NCBI RefSeq assembly: GCF_003428335.1 | Contig: NZ_CP031704.1 | Coordinates: forward strand, 4,910,071 to 4,974,070 | DNA from: Solimonas sp. K1W22B-7 | GTDB taxonomy: Bacteria; Pseudomonadota; Gammaproteobacteria; Nevskiales; Nevskiaceae | Length of the DNA: 64,000 nucleotides | Direction of reading: 5' to 3' | Shown here: one piece after another, positions 32,732 to 40,662 of the stretch | Numbering within the stretch: the first letter of the stretch is position 1 | How the letters are laid out: each line of letters opens with the position of its first letter | Made by a program: the position numbers and the translations under genes | The notes under the pieces: model-generated | Databases searched by the model: none | What the model was told of the DNA's origin: nothing | What the model saw: only the letters and a program-made list of their open reading frames with translations

Positions 32732-35260
32732 ATGCGGGCATTGCTGTACAAACTGATGTTCACGCTCGCGTACTGGGTGTTCCGCCCTTTCAATCGCTAT
32801 ATCCATTACACGACCACGCCGGCGGCGCTGCGCGACAGCCTCAAGCTCGACCCGACCAAGCCGGTGGTCTACATCCTGGCGACGCGCTCCTGGGCCGACC
32901 TGTTCGTGCTGGACCGCATCTGCAAGGACCTGGTGCTGCCGCGACCCAACCGCACCGGCTCCAACTTCCCCAGCGTCGACAAGGCCGGCGTGGTCTACCT
33001 GCCGGCGTTGCTGGAAACGCGGGTGCGCCCCACCGAGCTGACCCAGCTGATCGAGACCGGCATCGCCACGCAGGACTTCGACGCGCAGCTGGTGCCGGTG
33101 TCGGTGTTCTGGGGCCGCGACCCGGGCCGCGAGAAGAGCTGGCTGGAGCTGCTGTTCGCCGACAGCATCCAGGCCGGATCGGTGCGCAAGTTCTTCATCA
33201 TGATGGCCAACGGCCGCAGCGTGTTCGCCAACTTCGGCCTGCCGCTGGCATTCCGCGAGTTCGTCAACCGCGAGCCGGACGCCACCCGCGCGATCCGCAA
33301 GCTGACGCGCACGCTGCACTTCCACTTCCTGCGCGCGCGCACCGCGGCGCTGGGCCCGACCTTGCTGCCGCGACACGTCGTGATCAACGGCCTGATGCAG
33401 CGCAAGAACGTGCTGGAGGCGGTGCAGGCCGCGACCAAGGGCGGCGCGATGACGCGCGAGAAGGCGCTGGCGCATGCACGCAAGTGCGCCGACGAGATCG
33501 CCGCCGACTACACCAACAACGTCATCGTCTTCATCGAGCGTTTCCTCGGCGCGATCCTGTTCAAGCGCGTGTTCAGCAGCATCGACGTGCGCGGGCTGGA
33601 ACGCCTGCGCGAATGGGCGCAGCAGGGCTACGAAATCGTCTACATGCCCTCGCACCGCTCGCACGCGGACTACCTGCTGGTGTCGTACACGCTGTACCGC
33701 TCGGGCCTGGTCCCGCCGCACATCGCGGCGGGCGTCAACCTCAACTTCTGGCCGGTGGGCGGCCTGCTGCGCGGGGCCGGCGCCTTCTACCTGCGCCGCA
33801 GCTTCGCCGGCGACTACATCTACAGCGCGGTGTTCCGCGCCTACGTCGACTCGCTGATCCAGCGCGGCTACGCCATCGAGTTCTTCCCCGAGGGCGGCCG
33901 CAGCCGCACCGGCCGCCTGCTGGCGCCCAAGACCGGCATGCTGTCGATGGTGGTGGAAGCCGGCCTGAAGCAGCGCACCCGCAAGGTGGCGCTGGTGCCG
34001 GTGTTCATCGGCTACGACAAGTGCTGGGAAGTGGCCAGCTATGCCAAGGAACTCAAGGGCGCCAAGAAGCAGAAGGAATCCGCCGAAGGCCTGCTCAAGG
34101 CCGGCAAGATCCTCGGCAAGTCCTACGGCAAGGCCTACATCAGCTTCGGCGAGCCCACCGTGCTGCAGGACTACGCCGACCAGCACCTGCCGGGCTGGCG
34201 CGAGTCCTTCGCGCCGGACAAGGACGAACCGCCGCCGCAGTACAAGGCCTTCGTCGGCCAGCTGTCGCTGCACCACATGCGCGAGATCAACGCCTCGGCC
34301 GTGGCCAACCCGGTGGGCCTGGCCGCGGTGGCGCTGCTGGCCTCGCCGCAGCGCGCGGTGTCGGAGGACGAGTTCGTCGAGCAGATCGGCCACCTGGTGT
34401 GGCTGCTCAAGGCGCACCCGGACAGCGCCAACCTCTACATCCCCGAGGTGGCGCCCAAGGCCATCGTCGAGGCCAGCGCGCCGATCGCGCGCATCCTGCG
34501 CATCCCGCACAAGTGGGGCGACCTGCATGCGATCACCGACAACGACGCCGTCGCGCTGACCTACAACCGCAACAACATCCAGCACCTGTTCGCGATCCCG
34601 TCGATGATCGCCAACCAGTTCCGCACGCGCATGCTGCTGCCTGAAGACCTGATCGTGCTGGGCGTGCGCGCGCTCTATCCCTTCCTGCGCACCGAGTTCT
34701 TCCTGCGCTGGCAGCCCGACGAAGTGGAGCACGTGACGCGCCGCTGGCTCGAGGTGATGACCCAGCTGGGCCTGCTGAGCCGCGAGGGCGACCGCCTGCA
34801 GCGCCCCGACGTCACCAGCCCGGCGTTCTCGACGCTGGCCATGCTGGGCCGCGTCATGGGCGAGACCCTGGAGCGCTATTGCATCACCGCCCTGCTGCTG
34901 GCGGAGGAACGCCGTACCCAGCAGACCCTCAAGCGCGAGCGCTTCGAGGAGGACTGCCGCCTGATCGCCGAGCGCATGGCCATCCTCACCGGCCGCGACG
35001 CCCCGGAGTTCTTCGACAAGGCCCTGTTCCGCGGCTACCTGAACACCCTGATCGAGGTCGGCCTGGTGGTGGAAACCGGCGACCGCGGCCTGGCGGTGGA
35101 TGCCCGCATCGAGCGCATCGCCGAGCGGTCCCTGGAAATGCTGTCGGACGAGACCCGGCAGATGCTGCTGCAGCTGCTGTCCCGGCGGAAACTGGCCGAA
35201 TCGGGGGGCGGGGCGGCCAAAGAAGCGGACAAGGAACCCACTCCACCCGGCACGGTCTGA
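32732..35260 (+). CDS. plsB: Glycerol-3-phosphate 1-O-acyltransferase
   Basis: I start at ATG 32732 (MRALLYKLMFTLAYW; 842 residues), which puts a hydrophobic anchor at the N-terminus as in other PlsB proteins; an ATG at 32693 is also in frame. Motif I is MPSHRSHADYLL with H and D four apart, motif II GGLLRGAGAFYLRR, motif III FFPEGGRSRTGR and motif IV ALVPVFIGYDKCWE. These are the four acyltransferase motifs of PlsB. It makes lysophosphatidate on the cytosolic face of the inner membrane, the first step of phospholipid synthesis. Confidence 0.96.
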   Translation: MRALLYKLMFTLAYWVFRPFNRYIHYTTTPAALRDSLKLDPTKPVVYILATRSWADLFVLDRICKDLVLPRPNRTGSNFPSVDKAGVVYLPALLETRVRPTELTQLIETGIATQDFDAQLVPVSVFWGRDPGREKSWLELLFADSIQAGSVRKFFIMMANGRSVFANFGLPLAFREFVNREPDATRAIRKLTRTLHFHFLRARTAALGPTLLPRHVVINGLMQRKNVLEAVQAATKGGAMTREKALAHARKCADEIAADYTNNVIVFIERFLGAILFKRVFSSIDVRGLERLREWAQQGYEIVYMPSHRSHADYLLVSYTLYRSGLVPPHIAAGVNLNFWPVGGLLRGAGAFYLRRSFAGDYIYSAVFRAYVDSLIQRGYAIEFFPEGGRSRTGRLLAPKTGMLSMVVEAGLKQRTRKVALVPVFIGYDKCWEVASYAKELKGAKKQKESAEGLLKAGKILGKSYGKAYISFGEPTVLQDYADQHLPGWRESFAPDKDEPPPQYKAFVGQLSLHHMREINASAVANPVGLAAVALLASPQRAVSEDEFVEQIGHLVWLLKAHPDSANLYIPEVAPKAIVEASAPIARILRIPHKWGDLHAITDNDAVALTYNRNNIQHLFAIPSMIANQFRTRMLLPEDLIVLGVRALYPFLRTEFFLRWQPDEVEHVTRRWLEVMTQLGLLSREGDRLQRPDVTSPAFSTLAMLGRVMGETLERYCITALLLAEERRTQQTLKRERFEEDCRLIAERMAILTGRDAPEFFDKALFRGYLNTLIEVGLVVETGDRGLAVDARIERIAERSLEMLSDETRQMLLQLLSRRKLAESGGGAAKEADKEPTPPGTV

Positions 35261-35301
35261 CAGGGGTCCCGAGGGGGCCCCTGGCCCCTTCGGCGCTGAC
35301 G

Positions 35302-35363
35302 TTAGACGTACCGGATGGACTCGCTATAATCCGGGTCGCCCGGGGGCATTCGCCCCCTTTTTT
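35302..35363 (+). promoter_or_regulatory. Sigma-70 promoter and 5' stem-loop of the fkpA-like gene
   Basis: TTAGAC at 35302-35307 and TATAAT at 35325-35330 are separated by exactly 17 bp. The expected start is near 35337. A hairpin GGGGGC-ATTC-GCCCCC followed by TTTTTT occupies 35342-35363, starting within about six bases of the predicted 5' end. It may be the plsB terminator overlapping the promoter, or a 5' stem that protects the mRNA. Confidence 0.75.
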
Positions 35364-35381
35364 CATACCTACGAGATTCCT

Positions 35382-36119
35382 ATGCAGAAGAAAATGCTGG
35401 TTCTGGCCGCGGTCGCCGCGTCCAGCCTGTTCGTAGCCTGCGCCAAGAAGGAAGGCGCCACTGCCGAAGGCGCAACCGCGGCCGCCGGCGAGCTGACCAC
35501 GGATGCCCAGAAGTTCGGCTATTCCATCGGCGTGGACCTGGGCAAGTCCCTGGCACCGGTCAAGGCCGACGTCGACGTCGAATCCCTCAAGGCCGGCCTG
35601 GATGACGCCGTCTCCGGCAAGACGCCGAAGCTGGACGACAAGCAGCGCGAAGAGGTCAAGATGACCGTCGCCAAGAAGCTGCAGGAGAAGCAGGTCGCCG
35701 AGCGCGAGAAGCAGGCCGGCAAGGCCAAGACCGACGGCGAGAAGTTCCTGGCCGAGAACGGCAAGAAGGCCGGCGTGAAGACCACCGCCTCGGGCCTGCA
35801 GTACGAAGTGCTGACCGAGGGCAAGGGCGCCCACCCGAAGGCTTCCGACACCGTCACCGTGCACTACAAGGGCACGCTGCTGAACGGCGAAGAGTTCGAC
35901 AGCTCCTACTCGCGCAACCAGCCGGTCACCTTCCCGCTGGGCAACGTGATCCCGGGCTGGACCGAGGGCGTGCAGCTGATGACCCCGGGCTCGAAGTACA
36001 AGTTCTACATCCCGTCGGCCCTGGGCTACGGCGAGCGTGGCGCGGGCGTCAAGATCGGCCCCAACGAAACGCTGGTGTTCGAAGTGGAGCTGCTGTCGGT
36101 CGGCGAAGAGAAGAAGTAA
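35382..36119 (+). CDS. fkpA: FKBP-type peptidyl-prolyl isomerase lipoprotein (FkpA/Mip-like)
   Basis: The ATG at 35382 begins a lipoprotein signal (AASSLFVAC, Cys20) and gives 245 residues. A helical dimerisation domain (about 35-130, with EREKQAGKAKTDGEKFLAENGKK) precedes the FKBP domain. The FKBP domain has VHYKGTLLNGEEFDSSY, the binding-pocket residues VIPGWTEGVQLM and YIPSALGYGERGAG. It would fold or protect envelope proteins as a membrane-anchored periplasmic dimer. It has its own promoter and terminator. Confidence 0.94.
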   Translation: MQKKMLVLAAVAASSLFVACAKKEGATAEGATAAAGELTTDAQKFGYSIGVDLGKSLAPVKADVDVESLKAGLDDAVSGKTPKLDDKQREEVKMTVAKKLQEKQVAEREKQAGKAKTDGEKFLAENGKKAGVKTTASGLQYEVLTEGKGAHPKASDTVTVHYKGTLLNGEEFDSSYSRNQPVTFPLGNVIPGWTEGVQLMTPGSKYKFYIPSALGYGERGAGVKIGPNETLVFEVELLSVGEEKK

Positions 36120-36135
36120 GTCCTTCGCTCGCGAC

Positions 36136-36167
36136 ACAAGAAGGCCGGCGCAAGCCGGCCTTCTTGT
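36136..36167 (+). terminator. Terminator after fkpA
   Basis: A perfect 14-bp stem, ACAAGAAGGCCGGC-GCAA-GCCGGCCTTCTTGT, starts 17 bp after the stop. The T-run is poor but the stem is strong. Confidence 0.7.
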
Positions 36168-36190
36168 TGCCCGCCATCCGGGGCCGGAAA

Positions 36191-36217
36191 ACAGAAGGCC
36201 GGCATGACGCCGGCCGG
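36191..36217 (-). terminator. Terminator of the DUF4124 gene
   Basis: On the minus strand GGCCGGC-GTCAT-GCCGGCC is followed by TTCTGTTTT, about 30 bp after the stop. Confidence 0.7.
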
Positions 36218-36247
36218 GTACTGCCTGCGGTTCGGGCAAGCCCGGCG

Positions 36248-36706
36248 TCAGGGGGTCTTTTCGCAGTCGCGGTCGGCCAGTTCCTGGGCCTGCTTCTTTG
36301 ATTGGTCGTAGCGCTCCACGGTCCAGCGCTCCATCTTGCCGGTCTCGGCGTTGACCGAGCCGATGCGGGTGGGCGCGTTCTCCGACAGGAACGCCAGGTC
36401 CTTGCGCGCCAGGTCGCAGCTGTCCTGCTTCTGCTTCTTCTGCGCGGCCTCGGCGGCGGCCTTCTGGTCTTCGCCGGCCTTGACCTCGCGCCGCTTGTCG
36501 AGCTCGGCGGCGAATTCGCTCATGCCCGAGTTGCCGCCGGCCGAGGGAGGCATCACGCGTGGCGTGACCTTTTCCACCTTGCCGCTGGCAGGCGGTGTCT
36601 GGCTGTAGTGCACACGGCCGTCGGCGTCCACCGTACGGTAGACCTGGGCGGCGGCGAGGCCGGGCAGGGCCAGCAGCAAGGGCAGCAGCAGGGCATGTTT
36701 CTTCAT
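36248..36706 (-). CDS. DUF4124-domain exported protein
   Basis: From ATG 36704-36706 the product has 152 residues. A signal peptide (MKKHALLLPLLLALPGLAAA) precedes QVYRTVDADGRVHYSQTPP, the DUF4124 motif. The rest is a charged, probably coiled-coil helix (EFAAELDKRREVKAGEDQ and on) with three cysteines. DUF4124 proteins are periplasmic and of unknown role in gammaproteobacteria. A longer open frame upstream crosses repeat copy C and is not coding. Confidence 0.88.
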   Translation of the reverse strand: MKKHALLLPLLLALPGLAAAQVYRTVDADGRVHYSQTPPASGKVEKVTPRVMPPSAGGNSGMSEFAAELDKRREVKAGEDQKAAAEAAQKKQKQDSCDLARKDLAFLSENAPTRIGSVNAETGKMERWTVERYDQSKKQAQELADRDCEKTP

Positions 36707-36730
36707 GTCCTGCAGCTTAGCGCAAAAGCA

Positions 36731-37021
36731 AAACGCCGCCCCAGGGCCTGTCATCCCTTCCCTGGTCGCTGCGATGCCCCCGTATTTGCCGCCAGGCAAG
36801 GCGCGAGAAGGGCGCTTATCGGGAATAAGTGACCGACGAGCAACACAGCATGGCGGCAAAGACGGGGGCACCCGAAGGGCGGGGCCGCCTGGGCGCAGGG
36901 CGTCGCCCCGAGTCGCTGATGTACGTTGAGTACACGGCGCGCCCCGGGGCATAGCCCTGCACCCAGGCGGCCTCCGTCGCAGCGACCAGGGAAGGGATGA
37001 CAGGCCCCAGGGGCGGCGTTT
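36731..37021. repeat. Nested-palindrome element, copy C (266-bp core, 291 bp with extended arms)
   Basis: The core arms AGGGCCTGTCATCCCTTCCC and onward to GTCGCTGCGA (36743-36773) are complementary to about 36977-37007. The complementarity continues outward for 12 bp as AAACGCCGCCCC against GGGGCGGCGTTT. Hairpin Y pairs 36775-36794 with 36851-36870 (19 of 20) with a CTTAT/ATAAG apex. Hairpin X pairs 36883-36901 with 36954-36972 (18 of 19) with a TGTACGTTGAGTACA apex. The spacer is ACCCGAAGGGCGG. It lies between DUF4124 and DUF1329 genes and contains no supported gene. Confidence 0.92.
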
Positions 37022-37044
37022 CGGGACAGACGGGGTTGCCGGGC

Positions 37045-38397
37045 CTACTTGGTGGCCTGGCGCTGCACGTTGGCCGGGTCGAAGTAGGACGGGTCGAAGA
37101 CCTGCTCGTAGGACTCCTCGTCCTCGTTGTTCATGGCCTGGACCAGGTAGCGACCGCTCTGCAGGTCGTAGATGGTCTCCATCACCGAGGACTGGAAGGT
37201 CTTGTTGTAGGCCTGCACCGGGTGGGCTTCCTGCCAGCGCCACAGCTCGCCGCGGCGGTCGTAGATGTCCACCAGCGAGATCTGCCAGCTGTCCTCGTCC
37301 AGGAAGAACACGCGCTTGGCGTAGATGTGCGAGGTCCCCGGCTTGAGCGTGCCTTCCACCACCCAGACGCGGTGCGCCTCGTAGCGCGGCAGGTCCTGGT
37401 TGATGTGGCCGCGCTTGAGGATGTCCTTGTACTTGTACTTGTCGCTGTGCACGACGTAGGAGTTGTACGGGACGATCATTTCCTTCTTGCCGACGATCTT
37501 CCAGGTGTAGCGGTCGGTGGCGCCGTTGAAGGTGTCGGTCTGGTCGTTGGTGCGCAGGTTGTCGGCGCCCGTGCCCGGGTTGTCGTAGCCGACGTTCGGG
37601 GCGCGGCGCAGGCGGCGCTGGCCGGGGTTGTACTGCCAGGCGCGGCGCGGTTCCTTGACCTGGTCCATGGTCTCGTGGACCAGGGTGATCTGGCCAGCCA
37701 GGCGCGGCGGCTGCGCCACCACCTGCAGGAAGTAGATGACGACGTTCTGCAGCGAGTCGGGCGTGACGCCCTTCTGTGCATAGGTGAAGCGCACGTCCTC
37801 GCGGATCTTCACCATGTTGAAGTCACCGCTGGTGGTGACGGCCGCCTGGTTGTTCCAGCGGCGTCCGCCGGGGCCGCGATAGCGCACCTTGTGGTTCCAC
37901 ACCGGCTCGACGCCGGTCTTGGGAATCGGGAAGGGGATGCCGGTGATGGTGTTGACCATGGCCTCGCCGCCGCCGCCGAGGTCGCCCTTCAGGGCGTTCT
38001 GGTAGGTGGCCTCGTTGACGAAGTCGGGGAAGGCCGCGGTACGGCGCGTCGGGTAGACGTTGAGCTTGTAGCTGTCGCCGAACTTGGTGAACATCGCCAG
38101 CTGGCCGGCGCTGAGCTTGTCCTTGTACTGCGCGACGTTCTTGCCGGTGATGGTGTAGAGCGGCTTGTCGCCCGGGAACGGGTCGCAGAGGCGCGTGCCC
38201 TCGCCCTTGTAGCAGGACGGGATGGTGGTGAGGCCACCGTCCCAGGCCGGGATGCTGCCGTCCTTGTTGGCCGCGCGCTCGCCGCCCATGGGCGTCAGCG
38301 TCGACTTGAGCTTGTCGGCCTCGGCCTGGCTGACCTTGGCAACGGCCGGCAGGGCTGCCAGCGTCAACGCCAGGGCAATGCAGGTTCTGATTTTCAT
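37045..38397 (-). CDS. DUF1329-family exported (LolB/LppX-like) protein
   Basis: Start ATG 38395-38397, with AGGAG just upstream, gives 450 residues with a signal peptide cut near residue 20 (LPAVA|KVSQAEADKL). The text LKSTLTPMGGERAANKDGSIPAWDGG is the conserved DUF1329 start. Later RRAWQYNPGQRRLRRAPNVGYDNPGTG and DLPRYEAHRVWVVEGTLKPG are also family hallmarks. These large periplasmic proteins often accompany DUF1302 outer-membrane proteins in hydrophobic-substrate or RND loci. Here no such partner is next to it. The biochemical role is unknown. Confidence 0.92.
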   Translation of the reverse strand: MKIRTCIALALTLAALPAVAKVSQAEADKLKSTLTPMGGERAANKDGSIPAWDGGLTTIPSCYKGEGTRLCDPFPGDKPLYTITGKNVAQYKDKLSAGQLAMFTKFGDSYKLNVYPTRRTAAFPDFVNEATYQNALKGDLGGGGEAMVNTITGIPFPIPKTGVEPVWNHKVRYRGPGGRRWNNQAAVTTSGDFNMVKIREDVRFTYAQKGVTPDSLQNVVIYFLQVVAQPPRLAGQITLVHETMDQVKEPRRAWQYNPGQRRLRRAPNVGYDNPGTGADNLRTNDQTDTFNGATDRYTWKIVGKKEMIVPYNSYVVHSDKYKYKDILKRGHINQDLPRYEAHRVWVVEGTLKPGTSHIYAKRVFFLDEDSWQISLVDIYDRRGELWRWQEAHPVQAYNKTFQSSVMETIYDLQSGRYLVQAMNNEDEESYEQVFDPSYFDPANVQRQATK

Positions 38398-38485
38398 TCG
38401 GGAACTCCTCAAGGTCGTCTCTCTCGCGTGGCGAACGATAGTGCAGAAGCGGTACGCGTTCCAGACGGCAATCGGGCCAGTTCGC

Positions 38486-38938
38486 TTAGCCCGACAACGG
38501 CTTGCGCAGTCGCAGGCCGTCCGCTCCATCTTCATAGTAGCTGCGCAGTGTCGCAGTCTCGGCATAGCCGAGCCGCCGATAGAGTGCCCGTGCCGGGGCA
38601 TTGTCTGCACGCACTTCCAGCGACATTAGGGCCTTTTTACCAAGCCGGGCAAGCCGCTCGGCGGCTGCGACCAGCCGGCCGGCAATGCCCCGCCCGCGCG
38701 CGGCCGGATCGACCACCACCGAGTAGATCCGTGCCACGCCGCTGTTGCGCCGCGTCAGCAGCACCAGGGAGCCCAAGCTGACGCCGCCGTCACGCGCCAC
38801 CCAGATCGCGGCACTGGGCACCGCCAGCAGGCGCCGCATCGAGCGCTCCGACATGCGGTCGCCGGGGAAATGCCGCTCCAGCGCCAGCAGGGCCGGAATG
38901 TCGCCGGCGGCGGCCCGGCGCACCTGGAGGGTTCCCAT
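38486..38938 (-). CDS. GNAT-family N-acetyltransferase (RimI-like)
   Basis: The ATG at 38936-38938 gives 150 residues. Motif A is VVVDPAARGRGIAGRLV (about 74-90) for acetyl-CoA binding. LEVRADNAPARALYRRLGY and TATLRSYYEDGADGL match RimI-like enzymes. It lies 2 bp after the ATP-grasp gene on the same strand. ATP-grasp plus GNAT pairs are described for peptide or amino-acid conjugate synthesis (amidoligase systems), so it may acetylate that product rather than a ribosomal protein. Confidence 0.88.
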   Translation of the reverse strand: MGTLQVRRAAAGDIPALLALERHFPGDRMSERSMRRLLAVPSAAIWVARDGGVSLGSLVLLTRRNSGVARIYSVVVDPAARGRGIAGRLVAAAERLARLGKKALMSLEVRADNAPARALYRRLGYAETATLRSYYEDGADGLRLRKPLSG

Positions 38939-38940
38939 GG

Positions 38941-40413
38941 CTAGCGCACCGGGTCGCGGGCGCGCGACTCCAGCCGCTTGACGAAGTACTCCATGATGCG
39001 GCGGTACAGCAGCTCCTTCAGCACCAGGTCCTCGACGCCGAAGTCGACGTTGGGGTTGTCGTTGACCTCGATCACCTTGACGACCTTGCCGAACTGCTTC
39101 AGATCGACGCCGTAGAGGCCGTTGCCGACCGCGCGGGCGGCATCGACCGCGATCTTCAGCACCTGCGCCGGCACGTCCTTGACGTCGACCGTCTCGTGGT
39201 TGCCTTCCTGCTTGGCGCCCTTGTCGTTGCGCTTGACCACCTGCCAGTGGCCCTCGGCCATGTAGTAGCGGCAGGCGTAGAGCGGCACGCCGTCGAGCAC
39301 GCCGACGCGCCAGTCGTACTCGGTGGGCTCGAAGGACTGGCCGATGATGATGTCCGAACGCTCCAGCATGTCGCGCGTCTGGCGCTTGAAATCGGCCTCG
39401 CTCTCGACCTTGATCACGCCCTTGGAGAACTGCGAGTCCGGCTGCTTGAGGACGCAGGGGAAGCCCAGTTCGCGAGCGGCCGCGGCGATGTTGCCGCGGT
39501 GCAGCAGCAGGGTCTTGGGCTGCGGGATGCGGTGGCGCTCCATCAGCTGCGCCAGGAACACCTTGTTGGCGGCACGCAGGATCGATACCGGGTCGTCGAC
39601 CACCACCAGGCCTTCGCGCGCCGCACGGCGCGCGAAACGGTAGGTGTGGTGGTTGACCGCGGTGGTTTCGCGGATGAACAGGGCGTCGAACTCGGCGACG
39701 TGGCCGTAGTCGCTCTTGTCGATGAACTCGACGTCGAAGCCCTGCTCCTCGGCGGCCTTCTCGAAGGCCTTGAGCGCGCGGGCGTTGGACGGCGGCTCTT
39801 TCTCCTCGTCGTTGACCAGGATCGCCAGGTCGTAGCGCGAGGAGTCGCGCTTGGTGCGCGGGTGGCGGCGCTTCATGAAGAAGTAGTCGCGCGCCGCCTC
39901 GTAGAGGAACTCGTGGTGCGCCGCCGGCACCTCGCCCAGGGCGATGGGGCCGAGGGTCTCGACGCGCCACTCGTCGCCGCGGTAGACGAACTTGGCCTGC
40001 ACCAGGGGCGCAGGAAACAGGTTGAACAGCGCCCGCGCCAGCCGCTCATGGCGCTTGGCGATGGAGCGCCCGAAATAGACGTTGAGGATGTACTCGGCCG
40101 AGCCGATGCGCGCCAGCGAATGCTGGATCAGCTCCTCGATCTCGTCGTTGAGCACCGACGGGCTTTCGGCCAGCTTCAGGTCCTGGATCGTGGTGATCTC
40201 GGGCAGCGGCTTGTGGCCGCGCGCGCTGGCCAGCAGCGAGACGTAGTAGCCGGTGGTCTGGTAGCTGAAGGAGCGGCAGAGGTTGTAGATGCGCGAGCGC
40301 TTGGCGCGCGTCATCGACTCGTCGGTCAGGTAATCCCAGGCCGTGACGACCTCGATCCCGGGAATATTCGCCGGCCAGTCCGCACGCTGGTCCACCACGA
40401 CGATGCCGCTCAT
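38941..40413 (-). CDS. RimK-like ATP-grasp ligase with RLAN N-terminal domain
   Basis: This 490-residue protein begins with a domain (about 1-180: VVVDQRADWPANIPG, RIYNLCRSFSYQTTGYYVSLLA) matching the RimK-like ATP-grasp N-terminal (RLAN) module. The ATP-grasp core has CVLKQPDSQFSKGVIKV, the EYDWRVGVLDG strand and metal site KVIEVNDNPNVDFG. It is expected to form amide bonds between a carboxylate and an amine. With the adjacent GNAT it forms a second ligase locus distinct from rimK at 20645. The substrate is unknown. Confidence 0.9.
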   Translation of the reverse strand: MSGIVVVDQRADWPANIPGIEVVTAWDYLTDESMTRAKRSRIYNLCRSFSYQTTGYYVSLLASARGHKPLPEITTIQDLKLAESPSVLNDEIEELIQHSLARIGSAEYILNVYFGRSIAKRHERLARALFNLFPAPLVQAKFVYRGDEWRVETLGPIALGEVPAAHHEFLYEAARDYFFMKRRHPRTKRDSSRYDLAILVNDEEKEPPSNARALKAFEKAAEEQGFDVEFIDKSDYGHVAEFDALFIRETTAVNHHTYRFARRAAREGLVVVDDPVSILRAANKVFLAQLMERHRIPQPKTLLLHRGNIAAAARELGFPCVLKQPDSQFSKGVIKVESEADFKRQTRDMLERSDIIIGQSFEPTEYDWRVGVLDGVPLYACRYYMAEGHWQVVKRNDKGAKQEGNHETVDVKDVPAQVLKIAVDAARAVGNGLYGVDLKQFGKVVKVIEVNDNPNVDFGVEDLVLKELLYRRIMEYFVKRLESRARDPVR

Positions 40414-40610
40414 GACGCCAGGCCTCGCGCACGAGGTCTCATGCGGCTACCGTGACCGTGGCAACAGGTTCAGACCCGGCTTGCGGGCCCTGGGAATCTT
40501 GGGGCATTTGGGAGGCGGTCAGACGGGAACTGGGAGGAAAAAACCGCGCTGCCATCCTAGCATGTGAAAGCCGGCGCGAAAGGCGGCGTACACTTTGGCG
40601 GCGGGAACGG

Positions 40611-40662
40611 CGCTGTGATTATTTATCATTAAATGATTTTAAAGTTCATAAAAAAGTCAAAA
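40611..40662 (+). promoter_or_regulatory. AT-rich island at the start of the FecR-SPOR gene
   Basis: TGTGATTATTTATCATTAAA (40614-40633) and following bases are strongly AT-rich. TATCAT at 40624-40629 could be a -10 element only a few bases before the ATG at 40633, and no Shine-Dalgarno sequence is visible. A leaderless transcript is possible. Confidence 0.4.

Noticed and set aside
32459-34732. Very long open frame on the minus strand opposite plsB (757 codons)
   Set aside because: It is antisense to a gene with all PlsB motifs, is rich in His, Gln, Ala and Arg, and reflects high GC at third positions.
36707-37243. Upstream extension of the DUF4124 frame through repeat copy C
   Set aside because: The DUF4124 signal peptide gives a clear start at 36706; the extension encodes palindrome sequence and low-complexity residues.
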